Positions 1 to 9,185 of a stretch of DNA of 64,000 nucleotides are shown piece by piece. The DNA lies in NCBI RefSeq assembly GCF_014648655.1, contig NZ_BMRN01000035.1, positions 1 to 64,000 of the forward strand. Direction: 5' to 3'. A program made the translations under genes and the position numbers. Numbering within the stretch: the first letter of the stretch is position 1; each line of letters opens with the position of its first letter. Source of the DNA: Streptomyces atratus (GTDB taxonomy: Bacteria > Actinomycetota > Actinomycetes > Streptomycetales > Streptomycetaceae). The notes beneath the pieces were generated by a model. That model saw only the letters and a program-made list of their open reading frames with translations, made no database searches and was not told where the DNA came from.

Positions 1-84
1 TTCGTCGCCCGCGAGGTCTACCGAGCCCTGACCACCACACCCACGGAACGAACCACTCAAACCGACCTCGTTCCAGCGGCTTGA
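1..84 (+). pseudogene. C-terminal scrap of an IS110-like transposase (cut by window edge)
   Basis: The first 28 codons read in one open frame, beginning FVAREVYRALTTTP and ending in TGA at 82-84. The FVARE-YRALTT pattern is like the extreme C-terminus of IS110-family transposases. The bases just after the stop (TTGACAACCATAGGAGCATC) resemble the 3' tail of such elements, and a similar tail follows the fragment at 23641-23829. The rest of the element lies outside the window, so it cannot be judged whether the copy is intact. Family assignment is from memory of the motif and tail. Confidence 0.55.
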
Positions 85-687
85 CAACCATAGGAGCATC
101 CAGCACATCGGGCACGGCACCGACTCCTCCCGGGTTCGCGCCGATAGGCGGATCGCTTCGCCTTCGTCCGTCACATCCTCGACGACCAGTGCCGACAACC
201 CCGAAAATGCGGTGTTCATACGGGAGTTGACGTTTCGCTGGAATGCCAACGACCCTGGTCACGCTTCGTCACCACCGATTTCGGGACAGAGCCGCTCGTT
301 TGAACAGACTCGGGAAGCGCCGTTGGAGCATGGAGAGGGCGGGTGCCGGCACCAGGGATGTCGGTCACCGGGGCCGTTGGTTGGTATCAGCGGTGGCCTG
401 CGCATCCGCGGTGGACCATGCGGCTGACCGCTCGGCGGGGCAGCCGAGAATCGCCGGCCTTCGCCTGCGTCAGCCCCGATGTGGTCGTCGAGTTACTTGG
501 CGGCCCTGCATGACCGACGCCGCAGACGCTATCCGGTACAGCTACAGCGTCTGCGCACCGATCCCGCCCCTCGGGTGTCAGAGATTCAGCCGGAAGTCTC
601 CGGCGCGGCAATCAGGGCCTGGAGTATGTGTGTCAACCTTGGCAGCCAGCGGCAACTGGCCGCATTTCGCTCCCGCGCTCGGCGGAG
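85..687. other. Region without a supported gene
   Basis: About 600 bases between the transposase tail and the lipoprotein gene. Open frames exist on both strands, as always at this GC, but their products are arginine-rich, lack family features and have no ribosome binding site. Nothing is called. Confidence 0.6.
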
Positions 688-1341
688 TCAGGCGCCATTG
701 CCTGGCCTGAGGGGGCTCACCCAGGGCGCCGACGCCTTCCCCGTGTTGGAGACCTTGCCCCCGGTCCAGCGGACTGAGATCGGAGCAGTCTCGTCGGGCG
801 GGGTGACGAGTAGGGCCGTCGGTGTGACAGTGGTGGCGCCAGTTATCGCTGGATTGGTGTATGTCAGCGTCGACCAAGCGCTGTCTCCCGGGCTGAGCGT
901 CACAGCCTGTTCCTGCTGATCGGTGGCTCGTTCGGGGTCCGGGGTGACGGCCTCACCGGCGCCGTTGACGAACGCCACGCCCGGGAAGCCGTACAGCGTG
1001 CAGGTGCGGCGGGATCCGTTGGTCAAAACGATAGCGAAGCTTGACTGCCCGGCGCCGGGACGGTTGGGGCCGAGGGACGCCCTCACTTCGGAGGTATGGC
1101 AGCGTCTCACCGTCGGTACGGTCGGCGATGGCGCCGCCGTCCCCGTGCCGCCGGACGCGGTCGGTGTCGGCTCGCTGGAGGGATCGGAGGTGCCGCTGTC
1201 GACGGACCCCGGGCCGGTTACGGACGACGTTGGGGACGTGGAGCCAACCTCAGGCGGGCCGTCGTCCGGTGTGTGGCTCGTGCACCCGGTCAGCACGGCA
1301 CAACAGGCGAGCGCGACAAGGAGGGTTCTACGGTGCGTCAC
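688..1341 (-). CDS. DUF4232-type lipoprotein
   Basis: 217 aa secreted lipoprotein. A basic N-terminus and hydrophobic stretch lead to the lipobox LTGC near residue 20, so the protein should be lipid-anchored on the outer face of the membrane. A Ser/Thr/Pro/Gly-rich linker (about 25-75) follows, then a domain with the DUF4232 pattern: a Cys near its start, FAIVLTN, CTLYGFPGVAF, and a final stretch of beta segments. The start is GTG, chosen because GAGGAA lies six bases upstream. It follows the MaoC-like gene by 16 bases and may be cotranscribed with it. The role of DUF4232 is unknown; surface or cell-wall functions are only guesses. Confidence 0.85.
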   Translation of the reverse strand: MTHRRTLLVALACCAVLTGCTSHTPDDGPPEVGSTSPTSSVTGPGSVDSGTSDPSSEPTPTASGGTGTAAPSPTVPTVRRCHTSEVRASLGPNRPGAGQSSFAIVLTNGSRRTCTLYGFPGVAFVNGAGEAVTPDPERATDQQEQAVTLSPGDSAWSTLTYTNPAITGATTVTPTALLVTPPDETAPISVRWTGGKVSNTGKASAPWVSPLRPGNGA

Positions 1342-1357
1342 GTTGCTTCCTCAGGAT

Positions 1358-1867
1358 TCACTGACGCCGCAGGAGGTACTTGTGCTGGCCGGACAGCACA
1401 AGTTCGCCGCGTTGGTTGTGGATGGTGGCCGCGGTGACTACGACACCGTTGTCGCCCTGCGGCTCCAGGCCGGTGATGGTGAGCGCCGGGTACAGGGTGT
1501 CGCCGGAGTGCACTTCGGCCAGGAAGGTGCAGGACAGTTCGAGGAAGCTGATGAACACCTCTCCGATGAAGTGGGGGAACAGGGTGGCGCCCGGCGCAGT
1601 GAAGGCGAGTACCTGCAGGCCGTGCACCACCGGTGCTGAGTGGCCGTGCCTGCGTGCCCATTCGGCGTCGTAGTGCACCGGGTGGTTGTCCGCGGAGACT
1701 GTCTGGAAGGCCGCGGCGTGGGCGTCTGTCAGGGTGCGGCTGGGGGCTCGGAAGACTTCGCCGATGCGTAGGTCCTCGAAGGTTCTGGCCGGGACGACCA
1801 GGAATGCGTCGGGGTCGAACGCGGGCGGTGCGGCGGCTGCCGCCTGCTGCGTGTCCTGCTGGTCCAT
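1358..1867 (-). CDS. MaoC-like hotdog-fold dehydratase
   Basis: 169 aa protein of the MaoC/R-hydratase family, which hydrates or dehydrates acyl thioesters. The hydratase signature is visible as DNHPVHYD followed by a VVHGL segment, supplying the Asp-His pair used in catalysis. The N-terminal 20 residues are a Gln/Ala-rich tail. The ATG at 1867 has GAAAGGAC upstream; a longer frame to 1972 is open but arginine-rich and lacks a binding site, so it was rejected. The gene ends 16 bases before the lipoprotein start. Substrate cannot be inferred. Confidence 0.85.
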   Translation of the reverse strand: MDQQDTQQAAAAAPPAFDPDAFLVVPARTFEDLRIGEVFRAPSRTLTDAHAAAFQTVSADNHPVHYDAEWARRHGHSAPVVHGLQVLAFTAPGATLFPHFIGEVFISFLELSCTFLAEVHSGDTLYPALTITGLEPQGDNGVVVTAATIHNQRGELVLSGQHKYLLRRQ

Positions 1868-1956
1868 CAACTCTGTCCTTTCGTCCGGTGTGGGGTGCTG
1901 CCGCGTGCGGCGGCCGCTCCGCCCGCTCGTCGTGCGACGGATCTGACGGCCTAGGG

Positions 1957-1995
1957 GCCCGTGCCGCCGCATCGGGCAGGTGCGGCGGCACGGGC
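1957..1995 (-). terminator. Hairpin terminator after the beta-propeller gene
   Basis: Perfect 15-bp inverted repeat (arms 1957-1971 and 1981-1995, 9-base loop), GC-rich, directly downstream of the minus-strand gene ending at 2007. No U-tract, as is usual in Streptomyces. Confidence 0.75.
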
Positions 1996-2006
1996 GCGGG
2001 GCCGGC

Positions 2007-2981
2007 TTATTGGGCGGGGTTGATCCGGGCGGCCAGGAGGTTGGGGTCGTTGTTGGTGAAGTAGGCGCCGCTGGCGATGTAGGCCGTGTTGCCGCGTACG
2101 GCGAGCGAGGTCGGGTTCTCCAGCCCGTCGGCGCCGGTCAGCACGACGGTGTGGCTGCCGCCCGGCCTGACCAGGGCCACCTCGTTGTCCGCGTTGATCG
2201 CGGCCAGGAGGGTGTCGCCGCGGCCGGTGAACGCGAAGTCGTCGATGTCGATCAGGCCGGTGGCCCGGGTCTCGACGGGGCCGGCGGTGCCGTACCGGGT
2301 GACCGGGATGCGCAGCACGGTGCCCTTGTCCAGGTTGGACACCCAGACCGCCCCGTTGTGGATTTTGATGCCGTTGGCTCCGAGGAATCCGGCGGCGGCC
2401 AGTTCGGGGGCGGCGGCCCACCGGGTGGGCGTGCCCCCGGTGACGGGCACCCGCCAGACCGTGCCGAGGACCGAGTCGGCCACGTACAGCCGGCCTTCGT
2501 GCCGGTCGAGGGCCAGGCCGTTGGGCAGGCCGTCGGCCGGGAGCGCGGCGATACGCTGCGGGGCGCCGCCGGGGCGCAGGCGCCACAGGCCGGTCAGGTC
2601 GCTGCTGCCGGTGGCGTACAGGAAGTACAGGGTCCCGTCGTGGGCACGGACGATTCCGCCGAGGAAGGGCGAGGAGAGGGCAGGGGTGTCGGCGCCGGCC
2701 GGAGGCTGGGGCAGGGTGGCGAGGACGTGTACCCGGCCGTCGGGGTGGATGCGGGCCACTTGACGGCTGTAGGCGAAGGTGACGACGGCGCTGCCGCCAG
2801 GCTCCAGGGTGATGTTCTCCGGTCGCTGTCCGTCGGCGATGTCCAGGTGTGCCACGAAGCGCACGTCCGGCTTCGGGGCGGCGGTGGCCGCCGTCGTGGG
2901 GCCGGCCGCGGTCGTGGCGAGGGCCGCCGCGACGACCGAGGCCAGGAGGCCGGTGCGCGTCCCTGTCAGGAATCTGGGCAT
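2007..2981 (-). CDS. Secreted SMP-30/gluconolactonase-like beta-propeller protein
   Basis: 324 aa. A cleavable signal peptide is clear: basic start, then an Ala/Thr-rich hydrophobic core ending near ATAAPKPD. The mature part shows repeated propeller blades with motifs such as GLPNGLALD, RLYVADSVLGTVWRV, NGIKI-VWVSNL and GNTAYIASGA, typical of SMP-30/NHL-like six-bladed propellers, some of which hydrolyse sugar lactones. Only some metal ligands of true gluconolactonases can be guessed, so enzymatic activity is uncertain. A longer open frame reaches 3332, but the signal peptide fixes the start at 2981. It is the last gene of the minus-strand run that includes the FAH-like enzyme and the D-lactate-dehydrogenase-type enzyme. 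Confidence 0.8.
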   Translation of the reverse strand: MPRFLTGTRTGLLASVVAAALATTAAGPTTAATAAPKPDVRFVAHLDIADGQRPENITLEPGGSAVVTFAYSRQVARIHPDGRVHVLATLPQPPAGADTPALSSPFLGGIVRAHDGTLYFLYATGSSDLTGLWRLRPGGAPQRIAALPADGLPNGLALDRHEGRLYVADSVLGTVWRVPVTGGTPTRWAAAPELAAAGFLGANGIKIHNGAVWVSNLDKGTVLRIPVTRYGTAGPVETRATGLIDIDDFAFTGRGDTLLAAINADNEVALVRPGGSHTVVLTGADGLENPTSLAVRGNTAYIASGAYFTNNDPNLLAARINPAQ

Positions 2982-3105
2982 GTGGGATCTCTTCTCTTTC
3001 TCTCTGATTGCAGGGGGTGGGGGCAGTGGGCCCTTGCCGCTGGGGCTGCCGGTGCGCCGGGCGCTTGAGACGTCAGCTGCCGCGCGTCGCGGGCCTCGTA
3101 GAGGG

Positions 3106-3948
3106 TCAGCCGACGAACCGCTGTCGCAGTTCGCCGATGCCCTGGACGGAGCTGACGAGCTCGTCTCCGGCGACCAGCCAGCGCTGAGGTGTGCGGCCGA
3201 GGCCGACACCGGCTGGAGTGCCGGTGAAGATGACGTCTCCCGGCAGCAGCGGGAGCACCCCGGACAGCTTGGCGATGAGGGCCGGCACGGAGAAGATGAG
3301 CTGCCGGGTGCGGCCACGCTGCATCTCCTCACCGTTGACGGCGCAGGTCAGCTCCAGGTCGTCAGGGTCCTCGAACTCGTCCGGGGTCACCAGCCAGGGG
3401 CCCGTCGGGGCGAAGCCCGGGTAGGACTTGCCGAGGCTGAACTGGGGGGCCGGGCCGTCCATCTGCAGGACGCGCTCGGAGATGTCCTGGCCGACCGTCA
3501 GGCCCGCGACGTAGCTCCAGGCATCGGTTTCGGACACCTGGTGCGCTTCCCTGCCGACAACCGCCACCAGTTCCACCTCCCAGTCGGTGTTGCCGCCCCG
3601 TGGCAGCGTCACCTCGGTCACCGGGCCGGTGAGAGCGGTCGCGTACTTGGTGAAGACCGGCGGCATGCCCTCGGGCGTGGTGAATCCGGCCTCGACGACG
3701 TGCTCCTGGTAGTTGAGGCCGATGGCGAAGAGTTGGCGGGGGGCCGGCGCGGGCGCACCGAGGTCCGCCGGGTCGAAGGGGACCCCGCCGCCGAGGTCGG
3801 CCCGGGCGGCCCAGGCGCGGAACTCGTCCCAGCGGGAGTAGACCGCCTGCGGGTCGGAGGAGAACAGTGCGCCACTGGCTGTGTGGACGTCGGCCGCCCG
3901 GCCGTGGGTGATCACGACCAGTCGGCCGGCGAGATTGGCGATGCGCAA
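3106..3948 (-). CDS. Fumarylacetoacetate hydrolase family protein
   Basis: 280 aa. FAH-family enzymes cleave C-C bonds or hydrolyse/decarboxylate beta-keto acids using a divalent metal held by an E-x-E pair and an Asp. Visible family features are AIGLNYQEHV, the metal-ligand segment DWEVELVAVVG, VGQDISER, KSYPGFAPTGPW, and the C-terminal LLPGDVIFTGTPAGVG. The start is TTG at 3948 with AGGGAG upstream; the upstream frame lacks family similarity. It sits 76 bases after the dehydrogenase gene, so a shared transcript is likely. The exact substrate is unknown; ureidoglycolate lyase- or acylpyruvase-like activities are possible. Confidence 0.9.
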   Translation of the reverse strand: MRIANLAGRLVVITHGRAADVHTASGALFSSDPQAVYSRWDEFRAWAARADLGGGVPFDPADLGAPAPAPRQLFAIGLNYQEHVVEAGFTTPEGMPPVFTKYATALTGPVTEVTLPRGGNTDWEVELVAVVGREAHQVSETDAWSYVAGLTVGQDISERVLQMDGPAPQFSLGKSYPGFAPTGPWLVTPDEFEDPDDLELTCAVNGEEMQRGRTRQLIFSVPALIAKLSGVLPLLPGDVIFTGTPAGVGLGRTPQRWLVAGDELVSSVQGIGELRQRFVG

Positions 3949-4024
3949 GGCTGGCTCCCTGTTGGATGGAGGGTCGAGTTGCGGGCGGCGGTTCCGCGCC
4001 GAAGCTGGTGGCCCGCGCCGGTGC

Positions 4025-6955
4025 TCAGCTGGTGGGCCGAGTGGCACGTTCGAGTGCGAGCAGCACAGATTGGTAGGGGCGGTCCGTGGTGTGTTGCATG
4101 CCGATCTCACAGGTGCGGTTGGCCGACAGGTAGGCGTCGAACGCGCCCGACGTGACCTCGGCGGCCTCGTGTGCCGTCGCCGCCTCGGTCAGTTCCTTGT
4201 GCAGCAGTCCCCGGTCGCCGGCGAAGCCGCAGCACTCCGCGTAGACGGGCACCTGGACGTCCCGCGCGATGAACTCGGCGACGGCCTGAAGCTGGTCGAC
4301 GTCCTTGAGGTGTCGCATGGAGCAGGTGGGGTGGAGCACCGCGCTGTCGATCGGGTCGGTCACCTCAAGGTGCGGCAGCAGTTCGGTGGCGGCCCAGACG
4401 ACGGAGTCCACCACGGTGAGAGCGCGGTGCTTCCGCAGGTTCTCGGCCGTCAGATACGGCGTGACTTCCTGCCCGATGCCGAGTGTGCAGGACGACGCGT
4501 CGACGATGAGCGGCAGACGTCCGCCGTCGGTCCACTCCCAGGCTCGCTCGACGATGCGGTTCGCCATGACGGTGTTGCCGTCGTCGTAGCCCTTGGAGTG
4601 CCAGATGGTCGCGCAGCACGAACCGGCCATGTCCGACGGTATCCAGACCGGCCGCCCGGCCCGGCGGGAGACCTCGACGATCGCCTCGGGCAGGGACGGC
4701 CCGTCGACACCGTCGGGTCCCGCGAAGATCCGGTTGACGCAGGCCACGTAGTAGACGGCAACGGCGGTCCGGCGGTCCGTTCCGGGCAGCCGCGAACGTG
4801 CAGGGGACGGAATGGCGGAGATCCATTCGGGCACCAGGTCGGCCGATACCACCTTCCGCACGGCGGAGGTGACGCTCCCCAGGACCCGGTCGCCGACATG
4901 GTCCGCGAAGCCGAGGGCGGTCCGGACCGACGACTCCACGAGGGAGAACCGCTCCGCGACCCGTGCCGCGTTCCGCTCCTCTCGCTCGGAGTGCCGCTGA
5001 TGGCGGAATGCCTTCATCATGGCGCCGGTGTCGATACCGACCGGGCAGGCCGTCTTGCAGGTCGAATCGCCGGCGCAGGTGTCGACCGCGTCGTACCCAT
5101 AGGACTTCAGGAGGCTCCCCATGGCGGCAGAGCCGCCGGGTTGGCGCATCATCTCGCGCCGCAGCACGATCCGCTGACGCGGTGTGGTGGTGAGGTCGCG
5201 GCTCGGGCAGACTGGCTCGCAGAAACCGCACTCGATGCACGGATCGGCGACCGCCTCGATGGTGGGTATGGTCTTGAGCCCCTGCAGATGGGCTTCGGGA
5301 TCACGGTTGAGGACCACCCCGGGGGCGAGTACCCCCGCGGGGTCGAGGGTCTGCTTGACCCGCCACATCAGCTCGGTTGCGCGGGCGCCCCATTCGGCTT
5401 CGAGGAACGGCGTCATATTACGACCGGTGGCATGCTCCGCCTTGAGCGAGCCGTCGAACCGGCGCACCACCATGGTGCAGAACTCGTCCATGAAGTCGGC
5501 GTAGCGCTCGACCTCCTTCGGACGGGCGGCGTCGAAGGCGAGCAGGAAGTGCAGGTTGCCGTGCGCCGCGTGGCCGGCGACCGCGGCGTCGAAGCCGTGT
5601 AGGCGCTGAAGCTCGGCCAGGGCCTCGCACGCCTCGGCCAGGCGGGCGGGCGGTACCGCGAAGTCCTCGGTGATCAGTGTAGATCCGGCCGGCCGTGCCT
5701 TGCCGACCGCCGTCATGAACGCCTCGCGGGCGTGCCAGTACGTGCGGATCGTGGCCGGGTCCTCGACGAAGCGGTTGGTGACGGACGCCACCGGGGCCAC
5801 CAGCGCCAGTTTCGCCAGGACAGCGGCGGCGGCTTGCCTGTGGGCCTGGTGGGCTGCCTCGTCCGGGGCGCGGAACTCCACCAGCAGGGCCGCGGTATCC
5901 CGGGGAATCTCGGCCCAGTCGGCGGGGACTCCGTCGACGCTCGCACAGGCGCGGAGAGTGTTGCCGTCCATCACCTCCACCGCGCGGGCTCCGGCGTCGT
6001 TGAACAGCGGTACCGCCGCCGCGGCGGCGGTGAGGTCGGGGAAGAACAACAGTGCCGTGTGGGTGAGCCGGTCCAGGGAGACTGTCTTGAACACCGTCTC
6101 GGCGATGAAACCGAGGGTGCCCTGGGAGCCGACCATCAGCCCGCGCAGGATCTCCACGGGGGTGGAGTTGTCCAGGAAGGCATCGAGGCGGTAGCCGTTG
6201 GTGTTCTTCAACGCGTACTTCGCGCGGATCCGGGCGACTAGCTCGGTGTCGCCCTCGATCTCGCTCTTCAGCGTCAGCAGCCCCGCGCACAACTCGGGCT
6301 CGGCCTCCCGGAGGCGCGCGTCGGCGTCCGGAGCCGCGGTGTCGACAATCGTGCCGGACGGGAGGACCAGGGTGAGGGACGAGAGCAGGCGGTAGGAGTT
6401 GCGGGTGACTCCGGCGGTCATGCCCGAGGCGTTGTTGGCGACCACCCCGCCGACGGTGCAGGCGCTGGAACTCGCCGGGTCGGGGCCCATCAGCCGACCG
6501 TACCGGGACAGTGTGATGTTGGCGCGCCCCACGGTCGTACCGGGCCTGATCCTCGCCTCGTTCCCGCCGTCGAGCACCTCGACGCCGGTCCAGTGGCGGC
6601 GCACGTCGACCAGGATGTCCTTGCCCTGGGCCTGACCGTTCAGGGAGGTCCCGGCCGCCCGGAAGACGATCTCACGTCGCTGCTCGTGGGCGTACCGCAG
6701 CACCGCGGCCACGTCCTCGACGTTCTCGGCGATCACGACCACTTGGGGCACGAAGCGGTAGGGGCTGGCGTCCGAGGCGTACTTCACCAGGTCCGACAGG
6801 GTGTGCAGCACTTTTCGGGAGCCCAGCAGGCGGACCAGGTCCTCCCGCAGGGCATCGGGAGTACCCGACGCCCGTTCGTCGGGCACCCGGTCGATAGCTG
6901 GGCCCTGGGTCTGCCGCGGGCGCAGCTTTCCCGGTTCCGGATCGAGCAGTGCCAT
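4025..6955 (-). CDS. FAD/Fe-S D-lactate dehydrogenase-type oxidoreductase
   Basis: 976 aa fusion. An FAD-binding PCMH-type domain (about 60-210) contains FRAAGTSLNGQ and CTVGGVVANNASGM. A vanillyl-oxidase-like FAD C-domain follows (about 240-520, with GHAAHGNLHF). Then come two 4Fe-4S motifs, CIECGFCEPVCP near 570 and CAGDSTCKTACP near 623. A cysteine-rich electron-transfer region ends the protein, with GSCCATIWH, an LHPTCSMRH segment and ECCGFAGDRG near 906. This order matches actinobacterial Dld-II-like 2-hydroxyacid dehydrogenases that pass electrons from D-lactate (or D-2-hydroxyglutarate/glycolate) towards the respiratory chain. The ATG at 6955 has GGAGAG upstream. With the downstream FAH-like enzyme it suggests hydroxy-acid catabolism. 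Substrate is not proven. Confidence 0.88.
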   Translation of the reverse strand: MALLDPEPGKLRPRQTQGPAIDRVPDERASGTPDALREDLVRLLGSRKVLHTLSDLVKYASDASPYRFVPQVVVIAENVEDVAAVLRYAHEQRREIVFRAAGTSLNGQAQGKDILVDVRRHWTGVEVLDGGNEARIRPGTTVGRANITLSRYGRLMGPDPASSSACTVGGVVANNASGMTAGVTRNSYRLLSSLTLVLPSGTIVDTAAPDADARLREAEPELCAGLLTLKSEIEGDTELVARIRAKYALKNTNGYRLDAFLDNSTPVEILRGLMVGSQGTLGFIAETVFKTVSLDRLTHTALLFFPDLTAAAAAVPLFNDAGARAVEVMDGNTLRACASVDGVPADWAEIPRDTAALLVEFRAPDEAAHQAHRQAAAAVLAKLALVAPVASVTNRFVEDPATIRTYWHAREAFMTAVGKARPAGSTLITEDFAVPPARLAEACEALAELQRLHGFDAAVAGHAAHGNLHFLLAFDAARPKEVERYADFMDEFCTMVVRRFDGSLKAEHATGRNMTPFLEAEWGARATELMWRVKQTLDPAGVLAPGVVLNRDPEAHLQGLKTIPTIEAVADPCIECGFCEPVCPSRDLTTTPRQRIVLRREMMRQPGGSAAMGSLLKSYGYDAVDTCAGDSTCKTACPVGIDTGAMMKAFRHQRHSEREERNAARVAERFSLVESSVRTALGFADHVGDRVLGSVTSAVRKVVSADLVPEWISAIPSPARSRLPGTDRRTAVAVYYVACVNRIFAGPDGVDGPSLPEAIVEVSRRAGRPVWIPSDMAGSCCATIWHSKGYDDGNTVMANRIVERAWEWTDGGRLPLIVDASSCTLGIGQEVTPYLTAENLRKHRALTVVDSVVWAATELLPHLEVTDPIDSAVLHPTCSMRHLKDVDQLQAVAEFIARDVQVPVYAECCGFAGDRGLLHKELTEAATAHEAAEVTSGAFDAYLSANRTCEIGMQHTTDRPYQSVLLALERATRPTS

Positions 6956-7042
6956 ACGGCTCTCCGTTCCATTGCGAGGTGTTCGGTCGGCAGCGCGTGC
7001 GGCGCTTCGCCGGGTGAGGGCGGCCATGAGGAAGCGAGGAGG

Positions 7043-7070
7043 GGGACCGCGGCCGGACGGCCACGGTCCC
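7043..7070 (-). terminator. Hairpin between hydrolase and dehydrogenase genes
   Basis: GGGACCG/CGGTCCC outer stem with an inner GGCC/GGCC stem and one mismatch. It lies just past the 3' end of the hydrolase gene (stop at 7124) and before the dehydrogenase start, so the two are probably separate transcripts. Confidence 0.6.
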
Positions 7071-7123
7071 GGCACCATGTCCTCTTGCGGAATGTCGCCG
7101 ACGTGGGCGAGGAATGCGTCTGG

Positions 7124-7978
7124 TCAGTGGTCGGAGCGGACGGAACGGACCGCCCGCAGGATCAGGCCGGTGACAGGGCCGGGATCGCTCACGGCGGCTG
7201 CGTGCGGGGCGCGGACAGTGACCGTGTGGGCGCGGGCGCGCTCGGCCATCCAGCGCTCGGCGGCCGGCGGGATGTTGCGGTCCTCGGTGGCCACGAGGTA
7301 CCAGCTGGGGATCCTCTTCCACGCGGTCGCGGTGGCCGGCTCCTGGAGAGCTGCCAGGGTGATCGGACGCTGTCCCGCGGCCATGACCTGGGCGGTCGGT
7401 CGGGGGACACCAGCCGCGAACTGCTTGCGGAACAGGTCCTTCTTGATGACCAGTTCCTCCCCCTGTCCGCCGTCGGGCAACGGGTAGTACTGGGTGGCGG
7501 TGGCCTGTCCCAGGGTGCTGCCGGGGAACTTGTCGGTGAGCTGGAGCGCGCTCTCCCCGATGTCGGGAACGAAGGCGGCTATGTAGACCAGTGCCTTGAC
7601 CTGCGGGGCGTCGGCCGCGGCATGGCTGATGACCGCTCCGCCGTAGGAGTGCCCCACCAGCACGATCGGTCCGGTGACGCTGTCCAGAACGCTGCGAATG
7701 TAGGCGGAGTCGCTTGCCAGTCCGCGCAGTGGCAGGGCCGGTGCCAGTACACGGTGGCCCTGTCGCTGCAGGCGTTCGACGACCGCGCTCCAGCTGGAGG
7801 AGTCGGCGAACGCGCCATGGATCAGGACGATGGTGGGTGCGGCAGGGCGCCCGTGCCGTTCGGCCGGACGGTCGGCCGTCGCCGACTGCGCGGCCTGCGC
7901 GACACCGGCGGTCCCCAGGGCGGCTGCGCCGGCCAGGAGGGACACGGTGACGGTGCGGCGTGAGATCGGTGGGTTCAT
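7124..7978 (-). CDS. Exported (Tat-type) alpha/beta hydrolase
   Basis: 284 aa. The N-terminus has a twin-arginine motif (SRRTVTVSLL) followed by an Ala/Gly-rich hydrophobic segment and a probable AQAA cleavage site, so export in folded form is likely. The mature enzyme has the oxyanion segment VLIHGAFADSSSW, the nucleophile elbow GHSYGG, an acid residue around EDRNIPP and a C-terminal catalytic His in the PHAAAVS segment. It belongs with the genes at 8057 and 31195, which share LVHGAFAD, GHSYGG, ALVY(I/L)A and the AAWK-x-(I/K)PSW block. Esterase or related activity is expected; substrate unknown. AGAGAG lies upstream of the ATG. Confidence 0.88.
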   Translation of the reverse strand: MNPPISRRTVTVSLLAGAAALGTAGVAQAAQSATADRPAERHGRPAAPTIVLIHGAFADSSSWSAVVERLQRQGHRVLAPALPLRGLASDSAYIRSVLDSVTGPIVLVGHSYGGAVISHAAADAPQVKALVYIAAFVPDIGESALQLTDKFPGSTLGQATATQYYPLPDGGQGEELVIKKDLFRKQFAAGVPRPTAQVMAAGQRPITLAALQEPATATAWKRIPSWYLVATEDRNIPPAAERWMAERARAHTVTVRAPHAAAVSDPGPVTGLILRAVRSVRSDH

Positions 7979-8056
7979 CGTTCGCTCTCTGCGAAGGGGT
8001 GGAGGCGGTCGTGGTGTGACGGCCGGTCGGACGGGCGCGAGCTGGTGCGCGTGGGG

Positions 8057-8782
8057 TCAGTCGGAGGTGGCCCGTACGGCTTCCTCGATCAGGTCGACGA
8101 CGCGCTCGGGGTGGGCGAGCATCACCAGGTGGGAGGAGTCGACCTCGACGGTGGTCATGCCGGCCCGCTGGTAGCCGTAGCGCTCCACGTCCGGGTTGAT
8201 GGTGTGGTCGGACGAGGCGACCAGGCCCCAGGACGGCTTGGTCTTCCAGGCCGCGGCCGGGGCCGCGTCGGCGAAGGCCTGCGCGGCCAGCGGGCGCTGG
8301 GATACGGCGAGGACGGCAGCGAGCCGCGGGTCGACGTCGGCGGCGAAGATGGCCGGGAATTTGTCGGTCCGGACCGACACGTCGGTGCCGGGCGTGGCCG
8401 AGCCCTCGATCGGGAAGGGGGTGTAGACGAGTGCGGCGGCGAGGTCGCTGTCCGGGAAGCGGCCCTGCAGTTCGCCGAGGCTCTCGCCCTTCTCCAAGGC
8501 GTAACCGGCCAGGTAGACCAGTGCCTTGACGTTGTCCTCGGTGCCGGCAACCGTGATGACCGCGCCACCGTAGGAGTGGCCCACCAGGACGACCGGACCG
8601 GGTATCTGCCGGACGATGGAGGCGACGTAGGCGGCGTCCCCTATCAGGCTGCGGTTGGGCACGGCCGGGGCGACCACGTCCAGGCCGCGGGCGATCAGCC
8701 GGGGGATGACCTGGGCGTAGCTGGAGGCGTCGGCGAAGGCGCCGTGCACGAGGACGACGGTCGGCTTGTCGGAACTGGGCAT
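8057..8782 (-). CDS. Alpha/beta hydrolase, cytoplasmic paralogue
   Basis: 241 aa, no signal peptide. Motifs: VLVHGAFADASSY (oxyanion region), VGHSYGGAVITVAG (Ser nucleophile), the late block AAWKTKPSWGLVASSDHTINP (acid region) and DSSHLVML carrying the likely catalytic His. GAGGGAG lies seven bases before the ATG. The decayed copy at 19892-20613 is most like this gene, sharing VVAPAVP-RSL, TEDNV-ALVYLAG and EVDSSH-VML, so the two derive from one ancestor. Likely an esterase- or RutD-like hydrolase; substrate unknown. Confidence 0.88.
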   Translation of the reverse strand: MPSSDKPTVVLVHGAFADASSYAQVIPRLIARGLDVVAPAVPNRSLIGDAAYVASIVRQIPGPVVLVGHSYGGAVITVAGTEDNVKALVYLAGYALEKGESLGELQGRFPDSDLAAALVYTPFPIEGSATPGTDVSVRTDKFPAIFAADVDPRLAAVLAVSQRPLAAQAFADAAPAAAWKTKPSWGLVASSDHTINPDVERYGYQRAGMTTVEVDSSHLVMLAHPERVVDLIEEAVRATSD

Positions 8783-9112
8783 GGGGAAACTCCCTCATCA
8801 ATGGGGTGGTGGCTGTCGCACGGCCTGTCGGCCGAGTCGGGGCTGCCGTAGTGGCCCCTTTGCCGTGAGATGTCGCGGGCCGGCCTCGGGATCGGTTGGT
8901 GTGCGGTGTGCACTGACCGGGCGGCCGTGGACTCTGCCGGAGGGTTCCCGTCGGACTCCGCGCGGGGGTCTTGTCGAGCGGGAAATCGCCGACACGTGAG
9001 CAACTTTAGGGACTGCCGAGCGGCGTGTTTGTCTGTCCGCGCCCTGGCTGTGGCCTGTGCGTGCCCACGTTGTCGGGCGGCACCGGCGGGGTGGCGTTGC
9101 CCTGGCACGGAA
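8783..9112. other. Upstream region without a supported gene
   Basis: About 330 bases between two minus-strand hydrolase genes. It should contain the promoter of the hydrolase starting at 8782. No convincing coding frame and no clear -10/-35 pair could be picked out by eye. Confidence 0.5.
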
Positions 9113-9144
9113 GTGGGCCGGGGCCGCAATCGGCCCCGGCCCAC
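9113..9144 (-). terminator. Strong hairpin terminator
   Basis: Perfect 14-bp inverted repeat (arms 9113-9126 and 9131-9144) with a CAAT tetraloop, 40 bases past the stop of the hydrolase ending at 9186. Confidence 0.85.
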
Positions 9145-9185
9145 GTTCCGCTGGTGTTCCCCGAGTTCGGGATGCGGCGCCCCGT

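Noticed and set aside
243..710. 155-codon plus-strand frame near the window start
   Set aside because: Arg-rich, no family pattern, no binding site; it overlaps other equally open frames.
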